This document shows, one piece after another, positions 1-6,723 of a stretch of DNA of 12,323 bases (position 1 is its first letter; each line of letters starts with the position of its first letter). The position numbers and the translations under genes are program-made. The notes beneath the pieces are model-generated. The model ran no database searches. It was not told the origin of the DNA and saw only the letters and a list, made by a program, of their open reading frames with translations. Source of the stretch: CAZUMJ01 sp964621605 (GTDB taxonomy: Bacteria > Actinomycetota > Acidimicrobiia > Acidimicrobiales > Iamiaceae); the NCBI GenBank assembly GCA_964621605.1, contig CAZUMJ010000056.1, positions 1-12,323 on the forward strand. Direction: 5' to 3'.

Positions 1-57
1 TACACCGACGACCTCGACGAGGCCGAGCGCAAGGCCGGCGAGATCATCTACTTCTAG
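1..57 (+). CDS. 3' end of an unidentified gene (partial)
   Basis: An open frame enters from the left edge and stops at TAG 55-57, giving 18 visible residues that end in GEIIYF. Every visible codon has G or C in the third position, as in the neighbouring genes, which supports real coding. The tail is acidic and charged (Asp/Glu/Arg/Lys) and too short to assign to a family. It ends 8 nt before the ATG of the next gene on the same strand, so the two may be co-transcribed. I do not recognise the product. Confidence 0.6.
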   Translation, partial: YTDDLDEAERKAGEIIYF

Positions 58-65
58 GGCTCCGC

Positions 66-1544
66 ATGGGATCCGCCGACCTGCTCGACCGCGCGGCCGG
101 TGCACTGGTCGGTCTCGCGGTCGGCGATGCGCTGGGCACGACGGTCGAGTTCCAGCGGCCGGGCCGCTTCGAGCCGCTCACCGAGATCGTTGGCGGCGGC
201 CCGTTCGGGCTGGCGCCCGGCCGGTGGACCGACGACACGTCGTTGGCCCTCGCCTTGGCCGAGTCGGTCCTCGACACGGGCGGTCACGACCCCCGCGACC
301 AGCTCCGTCGCTACCTGCGGTAGTACCGGGAGGGCGAGTGGTCGAGCACCGGCCGGTGCTTCGACGTCGGTGCCGCGACCGCGGCAGCGATACATCGATT
401 CGAGTCGGCCGGCACCGTGATCGACGACGACGTCGACCAGGACGCGGCCGCGAACGGTTCGCTCATGCGGCTCGCCGGCGTGCCGGTGCGCTGGCACGCG
501 GAGGTGGCCCAGGCGGCCGAGTGGTCGGGTCGCTCGTCGATGCCCACCCACCCCGCGCGTCGCCCTGTCGACGCATGTCGGGTGCTGGGGGCCATGGTCG
601 CGGCGTTGGTGGCCGGCCGCCCGGCCGACGAGGTGCTCGCCCCCGACTTCTGGTCGTACGGGCCGCTGCACCCTGAGATCGAGGCCGTGGCCCGCGGGTC
701 GTGGCTCGTCAAGGAGCCGCCGGCCATCCGTGGCACCGGCTACTGCGTCGACGCCCTCGAGGCAGCGCTGTGGGCCGTCGGCGGTGCCGCCGACTTCGCC
801 GATGCCGTGCGGCGTGCGGCGAACCTGGGCGACGACGCCGACACCACGGCCGCGATCGCCGGGCAACTCGCCGGGGCACGCTGGGGACGCGCCGGCATCC
901 CCGAGCGCTGGCGCGCGGTGCTGCACCGCGAGGCGCACCTTGCCGCGCTGGGCCGGTCGTTGGCGATCGCCGGTGGGGCGGAGGTTCCCCAGACCGGCGC
1001 GCACGCACCGGTCTGGTACGACGATGCGCTCGTGCACGCCTGGTGGGTGCGTCCCGGGCGGGTGCTCGCCGGTGAGCTTCCGGGGCACCCGATCGCTGAG
1101 CGGATGCGTGACATGGTCGACGTGCTCGTCGACGCGGGAGTGCGCACCTTCGTCGACCTGACGACCAGGCGGGGCGAGCCCGCACGGTACGACGCGACCA
1201 TGGAGGCCGTCGCCGCGGCGCGCGGCGTGGCGTTGGAGCGCTGCTCGTTTCCCATCCCCGACATGGGCATCCTCGACGACTACGGCTACGACGCGATCGT
1301 CGACGCGATCGACGATGCCAGCCAGCACGGGGTCGTGTACGTGCACTGCATCGAAGGCATCGGCCGCACCGGGACGGTTGCCGGATGCCTGCTCGTCGAC
1401 GACGGTCTCGACGGCGACGAGGCGTTGGAGCGCATCGCATCGCTGCGCGCGGGCACGCGCAAGGCGATCGCTGCTGCACCCCAGACCTTTCAGCAATGCG
1501 AGGTGGTCCGCCGCTGGGTCGAGTGGCGTCGCGGAGAGACGTAG
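66..1544 (+). pseudogene. ADP-ribosylglycohydrolase / dual-specificity phosphatase fusion, interrupted by in-frame amber
   Basis: The reading frame from ATG 66 to TAG 1542-1544 is continuous except for one TAG at 321-323 (codon 86 of about 492). The N-terminal part is an ADP-ribosylglycohydrolase (DraG/ARH-like) domain. It has AVGDALG at 18-24, the metal-binding WTDDT at 54-58 and a second metal motif, GDDADTT, at 255-261. These enzymes hydrolyse ADP-ribose from modified proteins or nucleic acids using two Mg ions. The C-terminal 150 or so residues are a protein-tyrosine/dual-specificity phosphatase-like domain. It has the HCIEGIGRT loop at 427-435 (nucleophile C428, phosphate-binding R434) and a candidate general acid, D399, in FPIPDMG. 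The residues after the stop (YREGEWSSTGRCFDVG) continue the glycohydrolase fold, where relatives read W-Y/W-R-E-G, so TAG most simply replaces a Trp TGG. If the stop is real, only an 85-residue fragment is made, plus perhaps a truncated product from an internal GTG such as 417. That product would keep the phosphatase but lose WTDDT. The alternative is a base-call error, in which case this is an intact two-domain enzyme. The phosphatase substrate is unknown. Confidence 0.82.
321..323 (+). other. In-frame amber codon replacing an expected Trp
   Basis: CGG-TAG-TAC-CGG reads R-stop-Y-R. One G-to-A change from TGG explains it. Other genes here end in TAG (57, 1544, 2468, 7688), so genome-wide reassignment of TAG is unlikely. 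The frame stays open and coding-like on both sides, with no frameshift. Confidence 0.85.
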
Positions 1545-1545
1545 C

Positions 1546-1605
1546 GCGGCGACGAGCGCCGGGGCGCGGCGACCAGCCCCAGGGGCGAGGCGACGAGCAT
1601 GGGGA
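1546..1605 (+). repeat. Three degenerate tandem repeats of about 20 bp
   Basis: Between the phosphatase-fusion stop and the SDR start, the unit GCGGCGACSAGCSCC followed by RGGGGC occurs at 1546-1565 and 1566-1586. A third, partly decayed copy (GAGGCGACGAGCATGGGGA) lies at 1587-1605. Periods are 20-21 bp. The last unit runs into the promoter/start region of the SDR gene. Function unknown; it may be simple slippage in GC-rich spacer. Confidence 0.55.
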
Positions 1606-1611
1606 TACCGT
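1606..1611 (+). promoter_or_regulatory. Candidate -10 element (TACCGT) of the SDR gene
   Basis: TACCGT matches the actinobacterial TANNNT -10 pattern and ends 8 nt before ATG 1620, the spacing expected if transcription starts at the start codon (leaderless). murI shows the same spacing. No clear -35 is visible. Confidence 0.35.
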
Positions 1612-1619
1612 GCGGACCC

Positions 1620-2468
1620 ATGGGCGACGGTGCGGTGCTGGTCACGGGTGCGTCAACGGGAATCGGTCGGGCGTGCGCGCTGCGCCTCGATCGTGACGGC
1701 TGGCGGGTCTACGCCGCGGTCCGCCGCGACGCCGACGGCGAGGCGTTGCGCGCGGTCGCGTCGAGCCGACTCACCCCGGTGCTGCTCGACGTCACCGACG
1801 CCGACCAGGTGCAGCAGGTCGCGTCTCGGCTCGGTGATGACCTCGCAGGTACCGGGCTGCGGGGTCTCGTCAACAACGCCGGGGTCGCCATCGGCGGCCC
1901 GGTGGAGTTCCTGCCGCTCGAACGGTGGCAGCACCAGTTCGACGTCAACGTCTTCGGCCAGATCCGCGTCACCCAGGCGCTGTTCCCGCTGTTGCGCCAG
2001 GCGACCGGCCGCATCGTGTTCATCGGTTCCAACAGCGGCCGGGTCGCCGCGCCGCTCATGGGGCCCTACGCCTCCTCGAAGTTCGCGATCGAGGGGCTCG
2101 CCGACGCGATGCGCCTCGAGCTGCACGGCTCGGGCATCGAGGTGGTGGTCGTCGAACCCGGGGCAGTCAAGACCGACATCTGGGGGAAGGGCCGCACGCA
2201 GGTCGACGAGGTCGCGGAGGTGCTCCCAGCCGAAGCGCTCGAACGCTACGGCGAGGTCGTCGCGGCCATCCGCCACGGCATCGACCAGAGCGAGAAGGGC
2301 GGGGTGGCGCCCGACGCTGTCGCGGCGGTCGTGGCGAAGGCCTTGACGTCGGCCCGTCCCCGCACCCGCTATCAGGTCGGGGTCGACGCCAAGGTGAGTG
2401 TGGCCCTGGCCCGGGTCCTCCCCGGCAGGCTGCTCGACCCATTGCTGCGCAAGGCGATGCGCCCGTAG
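1620..2468 (+). CDS. SDR family NAD(P)-dependent oxidoreductase
   Basis: A 282-residue classical short-chain dehydrogenase/reductase, probably cytosolic. The Rossmann cofactor motif TGASTGIG is at 9-16 and the NNAG strand motif at 85-88. The catalytic set is S137 (in GSNSG), Y150 and K154 (YASSK). The Ser-Tyr spacing of 13 and the PG motif after the catalytic helix (VVEPGAVKTDIW) are normal for the family. The C-terminal 80 residues form the variable substrate-binding region, ending basic (LLRKAMRP). The substrate cannot be read from sequence; close types act on retinol-, steroid- or alcohol-like substrates. ATG 1620 was chosen because the Rossmann strand starts eight residues later and TACCGT sits 8 nt upstream. 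An in-frame ATG at 1599, with GAGG at 1587-1590, would add seven residues. The methyltransferase follows 10 nt downstream, so the two are probably one transcription unit. Confidence 0.9.
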   Translation: MGDGAVLVTGASTGIGRACALRLDRDGWRVYAAVRRDADGEALRAVASSRLTPVLLDVTDADQVQQVASRLGDDLAGTGLRGLVNNAGVAIGGPVEFLPLERWQHQFDVNVFGQIRVTQALFPLLRQATGRIVFIGSNSGRVAAPLMGPYASSKFAIEGLADAMRLELHGSGIEVVVVEPGAVKTDIWGKGRTQVDEVAEVLPAEALERYGEVVAAIRHGIDQSEKGGVAPDAVAAVVAKALTSARPRTRYQVGVDAKVSVALARVLPGRLLDPLLRKAMRP

Positions 2469-2478
2469 GGGAGCGACG

Positions 2479-3105
2479 ATGACCTCGCGCTGGAGCAGCG
2501 ACCGTGACCGTCCCACCCCGGACCAGTACCAGGCCCGCTTCTCGGAGCTGGCCCGCCAAGGCGTCGACGTGCACGGCGAGGCGCACCTCGTGGAGGCGTT
2601 GCTCGCGGCCTACCACCCCGACCTGATCGCGCCGCACGTGCTCGACGCCGGATGCGGCACCGGGCGCGTCGCGGTCGAGCTGGCTCGGCGGGGGTTCGGC
2701 ACCGTCGGCGTCGACCTGGACGCGGCCATGCTCGAGGTCGCGCAGCGCGCGGCGCCGGAGCTCGAGTGGGTCGAGTCCGACCTGGCGGTGGTCGACCTAT
2801 CGCAGCGCTTCCACGCCGCCGTGCTCGCCGGGAACGTGCTCGTGTTCGTGCAGCCGGGGGACGAGCCGGCGGTGATCGCACGCGTGGCGCGCCACCTGCT
2901 GCCCGGTGGGTTGTTCATCTGCGGCTTCCAGGTGCGACCCGGTGGGTACGGTCCGGCCGCGCTCGACCGTGATGCGCACGCCGCCGGCCTTCGGTTCCTG
3001 GCACGTTGGGCCACGTGGGACCGTGCGCCCTGGCCGGGCGACGGCAGCTATCAGGTGTCGCTGCACCAACGTCCGACTGCGAGAGTCGAGCACGTCGAGG
3101 GTTGA
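2479..3105 (+). CDS. Class I SAM-dependent methyltransferase
   Basis: A 208-residue protein with a single Rossmann-like methyltransferase domain. Motif I is VLDAGCGTGRVAVEL, with the SAM-binding DAGCGTG at 56-62. The acidic residue ending strand 2 is D79 in GVDLDAAML, and a motif II/III region reads ESDLAVVDL. A later segment, LLPGGLFICGF, is typical of the post-motif III loop. The acceptor is unknown; the sequence resembles generic Methyltransf_11/25 proteins acting on small molecules. ATG 2479 is preceded by AGGGGAG (2467-2473), which overlaps the SDR stop and is well placed as a Shine-Dalgarno. A longer in-frame opening from 2398 lies inside the SDR gene and was rejected. Translation is probably coupled to the SDR gene, so a shared pathway is plausible, but nothing names it. 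Confidence 0.88.
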   Translation: MTSRWSSDRDRPTPDQYQARFSELARQGVDVHGEAHLVEALLAAYHPDLIAPHVLDAGCGTGRVAVELARRGFGTVGVDLDAAMLEVAQRAAPELEWVESDLAVVDLSQRFHAAVLAGNVLVFVQPGDEPAVIARVARHLLPGGLFICGFQVRPGGYGPAALDRDAHAAGLRFLARWATWDRAPWPGDGSYQVSLHQRPTARVEHVEG

Positions 3106-3109
3106 CCGG

Positions 3110-3115
3110 TAGCGT
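3110..3115 (+). promoter_or_regulatory. Candidate -10 element (TAGCGT) of the cobalamin operon
   Basis: TAGCGT fits TANNNT and is the only such hexamer in the 51-bp gap before cobO. A start about 7 nt downstream would give a leader of roughly 35 nt carrying the C-rich repeat and the AAGGA ribosome site. There is no clear -35. Confidence 0.3.
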
Positions 3116-3122
3116 CACGAGT

Positions 3123-3143
3123 CCCCTCCCCGTGCCCCTCCCC
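3123..3143 (+). repeat. C-rich 9-bp direct repeat in the cobO leader
   Basis: CCCCTCCCC occurs perfectly at 3123-3131 and 3135-3143, a 12-bp period, directly before the cobO Shine-Dalgarno. The tract is almost purely pyrimidine on the coding strand. Its position between the presumed start site and the ribosome site makes it a candidate regulatory element, but composition alone could produce it. Confidence 0.45.
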
Positions 3144-3145
3144 CC

Positions 3146-3150
3146 AAGGA
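3146..3150 (+). promoter_or_regulatory. Shine-Dalgarno of cobO
   Basis: AAGGA, spaced 6 nt from ATG 3157, fixes the cobO start and stands out against the C-rich leader. Confidence 0.7.
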
Positions 3151-3156
3151 ATCACC

Positions 3157-3678
3157 ATGCCTCGCGCCTCGCGTCTGCTCGTCAACACCGGCAACGGCAA
3201 GGGCAAGAGCTCAGCGGCGTTCGGCGTCATGGGCCGTGCCTGGGCACGAGGCTGGCGGACCGCGGTCGTGCAGTTCATCAAGGCGGAGGAGTGGAACACC
3301 GGCGAACGCCAGCTCGCGGCGCACCTCGGCGTCGAGTGGCACACGCTCGGCGACGGCTTCACGTGGGAGTCGACGGACCTCGACGAGACCGCCGCGAAGG
3401 GCGTGGCGGCCTGGGAAGCCGCTCGCTCGGTCATCTCGGGCGGCGAGTACGACCTCGTGGTGCTCGACGAGCTCACCTACGTCGTGAGCTTCGGGTGGGT
3501 GCCGGTCGATGACGTCGTGGGTGTGCTGCGCGACCGACCTGCGCGCACCAACGTGATCGTGACCGGACGTGACGCGCCGGCCGAGCTGGTCGAGCTCGCC
3601 GACACGGTCACCGAGATGCGGCCGCTCAAGCACGCGTTCGACGCGGGGATCCCTGCCCGCAAGGGCATCGAGTACTGA
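3157..3678 (+). CDS. cobO: Cob(I)yrinic acid a,c-diamide adenosyltransferase (CobO/BtuR/CobA type)
   Basis: A 173-residue P-loop corrinoid adenosyltransferase of the CobA/CobO/BtuR family. It transfers the adenosyl group of ATP to reduced corrinoid Co(I) to make the coenzyme form. The unusual P-loop GNGKGKS spans 12-18. Next comes VQFIKAEEWNTGER (substrate/ATP contact region), then the Walker B-like LVVLDELTY with D104/E105. Near the C-terminus are VIVTGRDAP and the family tail AFDAGIPARKGIEY. The length fits; the N-terminus is shorter than E. coli BtuR by the usual N-terminal helix. It is the first gene of the cob operon, 12 nt before cbiZ. In this setting it supplies adenosylated corrinoid to CbiZ and the downstream assembly enzymes. 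It is cytosolic. This is a confident assignment. Confidence 0.95.
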   Translation: MPRASRLLVNTGNGKGKSSAAFGVMGRAWARGWRTAVVQFIKAEEWNTGERQLAAHLGVEWHTLGDGFTWESTDLDETAAKGVAAWEAARSVISGGEYDLVVLDELTYVVSFGWVPVDDVVGVLRDRPARTNVIVTGRDAPAELVELADTVTEMRPLKHAFDAGIPARKGIEY

Positions 3679-3690
3679 GGGCGTGGCGCG

Positions 3691-4389
3691 GTGTCCACGT
3701 GGCAGCGACCCACGTTGTCGTCACGGTGGGAGGGCGGCGTCGAGCTCCCGTTGTGGGTGTGGCGGCCGCCGCGCCCGTGGGTGCGTGTCGCGAGCGGCCC
3801 GCTCGGTGGGGGCATCGGCCCGTGCTCGTGGGTGCTGAACGCGACGGTTCCGATCGGCTACAGCCGCATGGACCCCCGGCGGCATCTCGGGGAGTTGGCA
3901 TCGGGAGAGCAGCTGCACGGGTCGGGGGTGGGCATGCTCACCGGCGTGCGCGTGCCGCTCGGCGCCACGGCGGTCGACGACGGCGTCACGGTGAGCGCGA
4001 CGGTCGGGTTCGGTGCACCGGCGTGGGCCGCGGCTCCGGACGGGCATGTCCGGAGCCTTGCGGTGGAGGCGCGCGATGAGGCCACCGGCCTGTCGCGCCC
4101 GACGGTGGGCACGATCAACGTCGTGGCGTGCATCCCCGCCCGCCTGGACGACGCCGCGCTCGTGAACACGATCATCACCGTGACCGAAGCGAAGACGCAG
4201 GCGCTGTGGGATCTGGGCGTCGCCGCCACCGGCACCGCGACAGACGCGGTGTGCGTGCTGGTCGCGCCGGAGGGCCGCGTCGAACCCTTCGGGGGGCCGC
4301 GATCGGTGTGGGGAGCCCGTCTCGCCCGTGCCACCCATGCGGCGGTGTGCGCGGGCGGTCGCCGGTGGCTCGAAACGGTCCGGCCGTGA
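3691..4389 (+). CDS. cbiZ: Adenosylcobinamide amidohydrolase CbiZ
   Basis: A 232-residue CbiZ-family protein. In characterised members it cleaves the aminopropanol amide of adenosylcobinamide (and in some bacteria pseudocobalamin) to give adenosylcobyric acid, which CbiB can use again. Family signatures are in the second half: GTIN at 140-143, then ARLDDAALVNTIITVTEAKT ending at 169 (E166, K168), and TGTATD at 180-185. The N-terminal half carries GGGIGPCSWVLNATVP and GVGMLTGV, typical of the family. The GTG start at 3691 follows GAGGG (3677-3681), which overlaps the cobO stop, with a 9-nt spacer; an in-frame alternative was not evident. The 3' end overlaps the cobU start as GTGA. CbiZ is an archaeal-type salvage enzyme with patchy distribution in bacteria, so its place at the head of this operon argues for a salvage or remodelling role. 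Confidence 0.92.
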   Translation: MSTWQRPTLSSRWEGGVELPLWVWRPPRPWVRVASGPLGGGIGPCSWVLNATVPIGYSRMDPRRHLGELASGEQLHGSGVGMLTGVRVPLGATAVDDGVTVSATVGFGAPAWAAAPDGHVRSLAVEARDEATGLSRPTVGTINVVACIPARLDDAALVNTIITVTEAKTQALWDLGVAATGTATDAVCVLVAPEGRVEPFGGPRSVWGARLARATHAAVCAGGRRWLETVRP

Positions 4390-4943
4390 TCACCCTCGTG
4401 CTGGGCGGCACCCGGTCGGGCAAGTCGGCCATCGCCGAGGCGCTGGTCACCCGACGGGTCGAGCGTGCCCGACTCGCTGGTCGGACTCCCGCGGTCACCT
4501 ACGTGGCGACCGCGGTGGCTGACGGCGACGACGATCTCTTGGCGCGGGTGGCGGCCCACCGCAGCCGCCGCCCATCCGAATGGCGCACCGTCGAGGCGGG
4601 GGACGCGCTCGCCCAATGCCTCCACGACCTGGCCGAGGTGTCCGCACCCGGCGACCAGTGCCTGCTCGACGCGCTCGGGACCTGGGTGGCGGCGCACCCC
4701 GAGCTCGATCCCGACGTCGGTCGACTCGCCGACGCCCTCGTGGCGCTGCGCGTGGCCGGGGTTGACGTCGTCGTGGTCAGCGAGGAGGTGGGTCTCGGCG
4801 TTCACGCCGTCACCGAGGTGGGTCGGCGTTTCACCGACGTGCTCGGCACGGTGAACCAGGCGGTCGCCGCGCTCGCGGACACCGCCTGGCTCGTCGTGGC
4901 GGGCCGTCTCGTCGCCCTCGCGTCGGCGGACGAGCTCGCCTGA
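4386..4943 (+). CDS. cobU: Adenosylcobinamide kinase / adenosylcobinamide-phosphate guanylyltransferase
   Basis: A 185-residue CobU/CobP-family protein that phosphorylates adenosylcobinamide (kinase) and transfers GMP from GTP to adenosylcobinamide phosphate, making AdoCbi-GDP. The N-terminal Walker A is GGTRSGKS at 7-14. HRSRRPSEW follows, with H58 the likely guanylylated His. The Walker B-like strand LLDALGTWV is next, then the C-terminal family block VVSEEVGLGVHAVTEVGRRFTDVLG-TVNQ and a final VVAGRLVAL. Length is normal. The GTG start at 4386 overlaps the cbiZ stop by 4 nt (GTGA), and the TGA at 4941-4943 overlaps the cobS ATG by one base, so translation is likely coupled on both sides. 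Because CbiZ plus CbiB regenerate cobinamide phosphate, the guanylyltransferase activity is probably the one that matters here. Confidence 0.94.
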   Translation: MITLVLGGTRSGKSAIAEALVTRRVERARLAGRTPAVTYVATAVADGDDDLLARVAAHRSRRPSEWRTVEAGDALAQCLHDLAEVSAPGDQCLLDALGTWVAAHPELDPDVGRLADALVALRVAGVDVVVVSEEVGLGVHAVTEVGRRFTDVLGTVNQAVAALADTAWLVVAGRLVALASADELA

Positions 4944-5686
4944 TGCGCGCGGCACTCGGCTTCCTCACCATCGTCGGCCGTAGTGCCATTCCCGACGGAC
5001 GCGCCACGCGCTGGTTCCCGCTCGTCGGCGGGCTCCTCGGGGCGGTGGTCGGGGTGATCTGGTGGGGGGCGGCCCACGCGTGGTCGCCGGGGGTCGCCGC
5101 GGCGCTCGCGCTCGGCGCCGACGCGGCGCTCACCGGGTTGCTGCACTATGACGGCCTCGTCGACACCGCCGACGGGCTGCTCCCGCCGATGGAGCGGGCG
5201 CGGCGACTCGACGTGATGCGCACACCCGAAGCCGGCGCGTTCGGCGTCGTCGCCACGGTCGTGATCGTGGCGATCCGTTGGTCGGCGTGGGCGTCGGTGC
5301 GGCCGGACTGGCGCGACGTGGTCGCGGTCGCGGCGCTGTGGGCGGTGTCGCGCACGTTGATGGTCGTGACCATGCGGGTCGTGCCCTATGCCCGTGCGGA
5401 CGGCGGCCTCGCGTCCGCCTTTGGCGGCCCGACACCTCGCGCGTCGGGCCGTGTGCTCGCCGGTCCCGCGGCGGCCTTGCTCGTGGCCTGTTCGGCAGTC
5501 ACGGTGGCGGGCGCCTCGCGCGCGCTCCTGGCCGGCCCCGTCACGATCGCCGCTGCATGCATCGCCGCCGGCGCGCTCGCGGCCCTCGCCCGTCGCCGCC
5601 TCGGTGGCTACACCGGTGACGTGCTCGGCGCCATCGGTGTGCTTGCCGAGACGTGCGGGCTGCTCGTCTGGGTGGCCCGGTGGTGA
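4943..5686 (+). CDS. cobS: Adenosylcobinamide-GDP ribazoletransferase (cobalamin synthase)
   Basis: A 247-residue integral membrane CobS that joins AdoCbi-GDP to alpha-ribazole (phosphate), completing the nucleotide loop. The signature HYDGLVDTADG spans 68-78 with acidic residues D70, D74 and D77; relatives read HLDGLADTADG. RTPEAGAFGV follows, the usual site of conserved K/R-x-x-x-x-G-A-F-G. Several hydrophobic spans are visible: around 27-45 (LVGGLLGAVVGVIWWGA), 50-65, 95-110, 125-140, 170-190 and 195-212. The ATG overlaps the cobU stop as TGATG; the stop overlaps the cobD start as GTGA. Length is typical. It is likely part of a membrane-bound assembly complex with CbiB. Confidence 0.94.
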   Translation: MRAALGFLTIVGRSAIPDGRATRWFPLVGGLLGAVVGVIWWGAAHAWSPGVAAALALGADAALTGLLHYDGLVDTADGLLPPMERARRLDVMRTPEAGAFGVVATVVIVAIRWSAWASVRPDWRDVVAVAALWAVSRTLMVVTMRVVPYARADGGLASAFGGPTPRASGRVLAGPAAALLVACSAVTVAGASRALLAGPVTIAAACIAAGALAALARRRLGGYTGDVLGAIGVLAETCGLLVWVARW

Positions 5687-6723
5687 ACGCGCGGTCGGGG
5701 GCCAAGTGGGGCCGATGCAGCGCGACGCCCGCGCCGGGATGGGCCGCACTGGGTGTCGTTGCTGATCGCCTTGTGGGCGAGCCACCCGGGAAGGTCCATC
5801 CTGTCGTGGGCTTCGGCGCTCTGATGGGCGTGGTTGAACGTTGGGGGTGGCGCGACGAGCGGGTGGCGGGGGGCGTCTACGCCACGGTCGGCGTGGCCAC
5901 CGCGGTGGCGGCCGGCCGTCTGGCGCACCGCGCCGTGGGTGCGGGTCCTACCACGTTGTTCACGGTTGCCGTCGCGGTCGGCGGTCGCCTCCTCGACACG
6001 GCCGCCGAGCGGGTCGAGACCCCGTTGGGGCACGACGATCTCGTCGTCGCTCGTGCGCGTCTGCCGTGGCTCGTGGGGCGCGACCCGAGCGACCTCGACG
6101 AGGCTGAGATCGTGCGCGCGGTTGTGGAGTCGGTGGCAGAGAACACGGTCGACGCGGTGGTGGCACCCGCGCTGTGGGGGGCGGTCTGGGGTGCGCCGGG
6201 TGCATGCGCGTACCGGGCGGTGAACACGATGGATGCCATGGTCGGGCATCGGTCGGCGCGCTACGCCCGGTACGGCACCGCCGCCGCGCGCCTCGATGAC
6301 GTCGCGAACTTCCTCCCCGCACGGGTCACGGCGGTGCTCGTGGCGTTGGTGCGTCCGCGTGCTGCCACGGCCGTGTGGCGTGCCGTGCGCACCCAGGCGC
6401 CGGCGCATCCGTCGCCCAACTCGGGCGTGGCGGAGGCGGCCTTCGCTGCAGCGCTGGGGGTGCGCCTCGGCGGAGTCAGCCGCTACGGGGAGCGAACCGA
6501 GCATCGACCGCTGCTCGGCGACGGTCTGCCACCGACGCGGGCGGACATCGGACGGGCGCGGCGCCTCGCACGTGACGTCGACGCGGCGTTGGTCGGGCTC
6601 CTCGCCGCCGTGGCGCTGTGGGGGCGGTGGCAAGCCGCCCGCGGCGAAACGACCGCGCGTGGGGCCGCGGGCAGGCGTGGGGTCGCGGGCAGGCGTGGTG
6701 CCGGAGCGGGAGCGCCCCGGTGA
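5683..6723 (+). CDS. cobD: Adenosylcobinamide-phosphate synthase CobD/CbiB
   Basis: A 346-residue membrane protein of the CobD/CbiB family, which attaches (R)-1-amino-2-propanol (phosphate) to adenosylcobyric acid. Signatures are an N-terminal VVADRLVGEPPGKVHPVVGFG, VESVAENTVDAVVAP beginning near E149, YRAVNTMDAMVGHRSARY from Y177, then TAAARLDDVANFLPARVTA and a C-terminal HPSPNSGVAEAAFAAALGV with YGERTEHRPLLG. Hydrophobic segments surround these. The GTG at 5683 overlaps the cobS stop (GTGA); a GTG one codon upstream is the only close alternative. The last 25 or so residues are an Ala/Gly/Arg tail made from an 18-bp tandem repeat and are not part of the family fold. The stop overlaps the next GTG. 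It uses the product of CbiZ and of the downstream CobC-like enzyme. Confidence 0.94.
   Translation: MNARSGAKWGRCSATPAPGWAALGVVADRLVGEPPGKVHPVVGFGALMGVVERWGWRDERVAGGVYATVGVATAVAAGRLAHRAVGAGPTTLFTVAVAVGGRLLDTAAERVETPLGHDDLVVARARLPWLVGRDPSDLDEAEIVRAVVESVAENTVDAVVAPALWGAVWGAPGACAYRAVNTMDAMVGHRSARYARYGTAAARLDDVANFLPARVTAVLVALVRPRAATAVWRAVRTQAPAHPSPNSGVAEAAFAAALGVRLGGVSRYGERTEHRPLLGDGLPPTRADIGRARRLARDVDAALVGLLAAVALWGRWQAARGETTARGAAGRRGVAGRRGAGAGAPR
6658..6700 (+). repeat. 18-bp tandem repeat in the 3' end of cobD
   Basis: Two near-identical units (one mismatch) at 6658-6675 and 6676-6693, followed by the first bases of a third at 6694-6700. They encode a six-residue repeat, RGAAGR/RGVAGR. The period is a multiple of three, so copy-number change keeps the frame. 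Confidence 0.75.

Noticed and set aside
321..323. Reassignment of TAG to an amino acid in this organism
   Set aside because: Several intact genes here terminate with TAG (ends at 57, 2468 and 7688), and reading through them gives no family-like sequence.
54..1496. A 480-residue minus-strand open frame opposite the ADP-ribosylglycohydrolase fusion
   Set aside because: It is antisense to a frame with two sets of recognised catalytic motifs. Long antisense frames are common in very GC-rich DNA, and no motif was seen.
2398..2478. Longer methyltransferase start inside the SDR gene
   Set aside because: The extension overlaps a real coding region, while ATG 2479 has a well-placed AGGGGAG.
2900..3156. 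Cobalamin riboswitch upstream of cobO
   Set aside because: No B12-box-like sequence was seen, and almost all of the region codes for the methyltransferase, leaving 51 bp.
3858..4955. A 365-residue minus-strand open frame across cbiZ and cobU
   Set aside because: It is antisense to two confidently assigned cob genes and has no recognisable motif.
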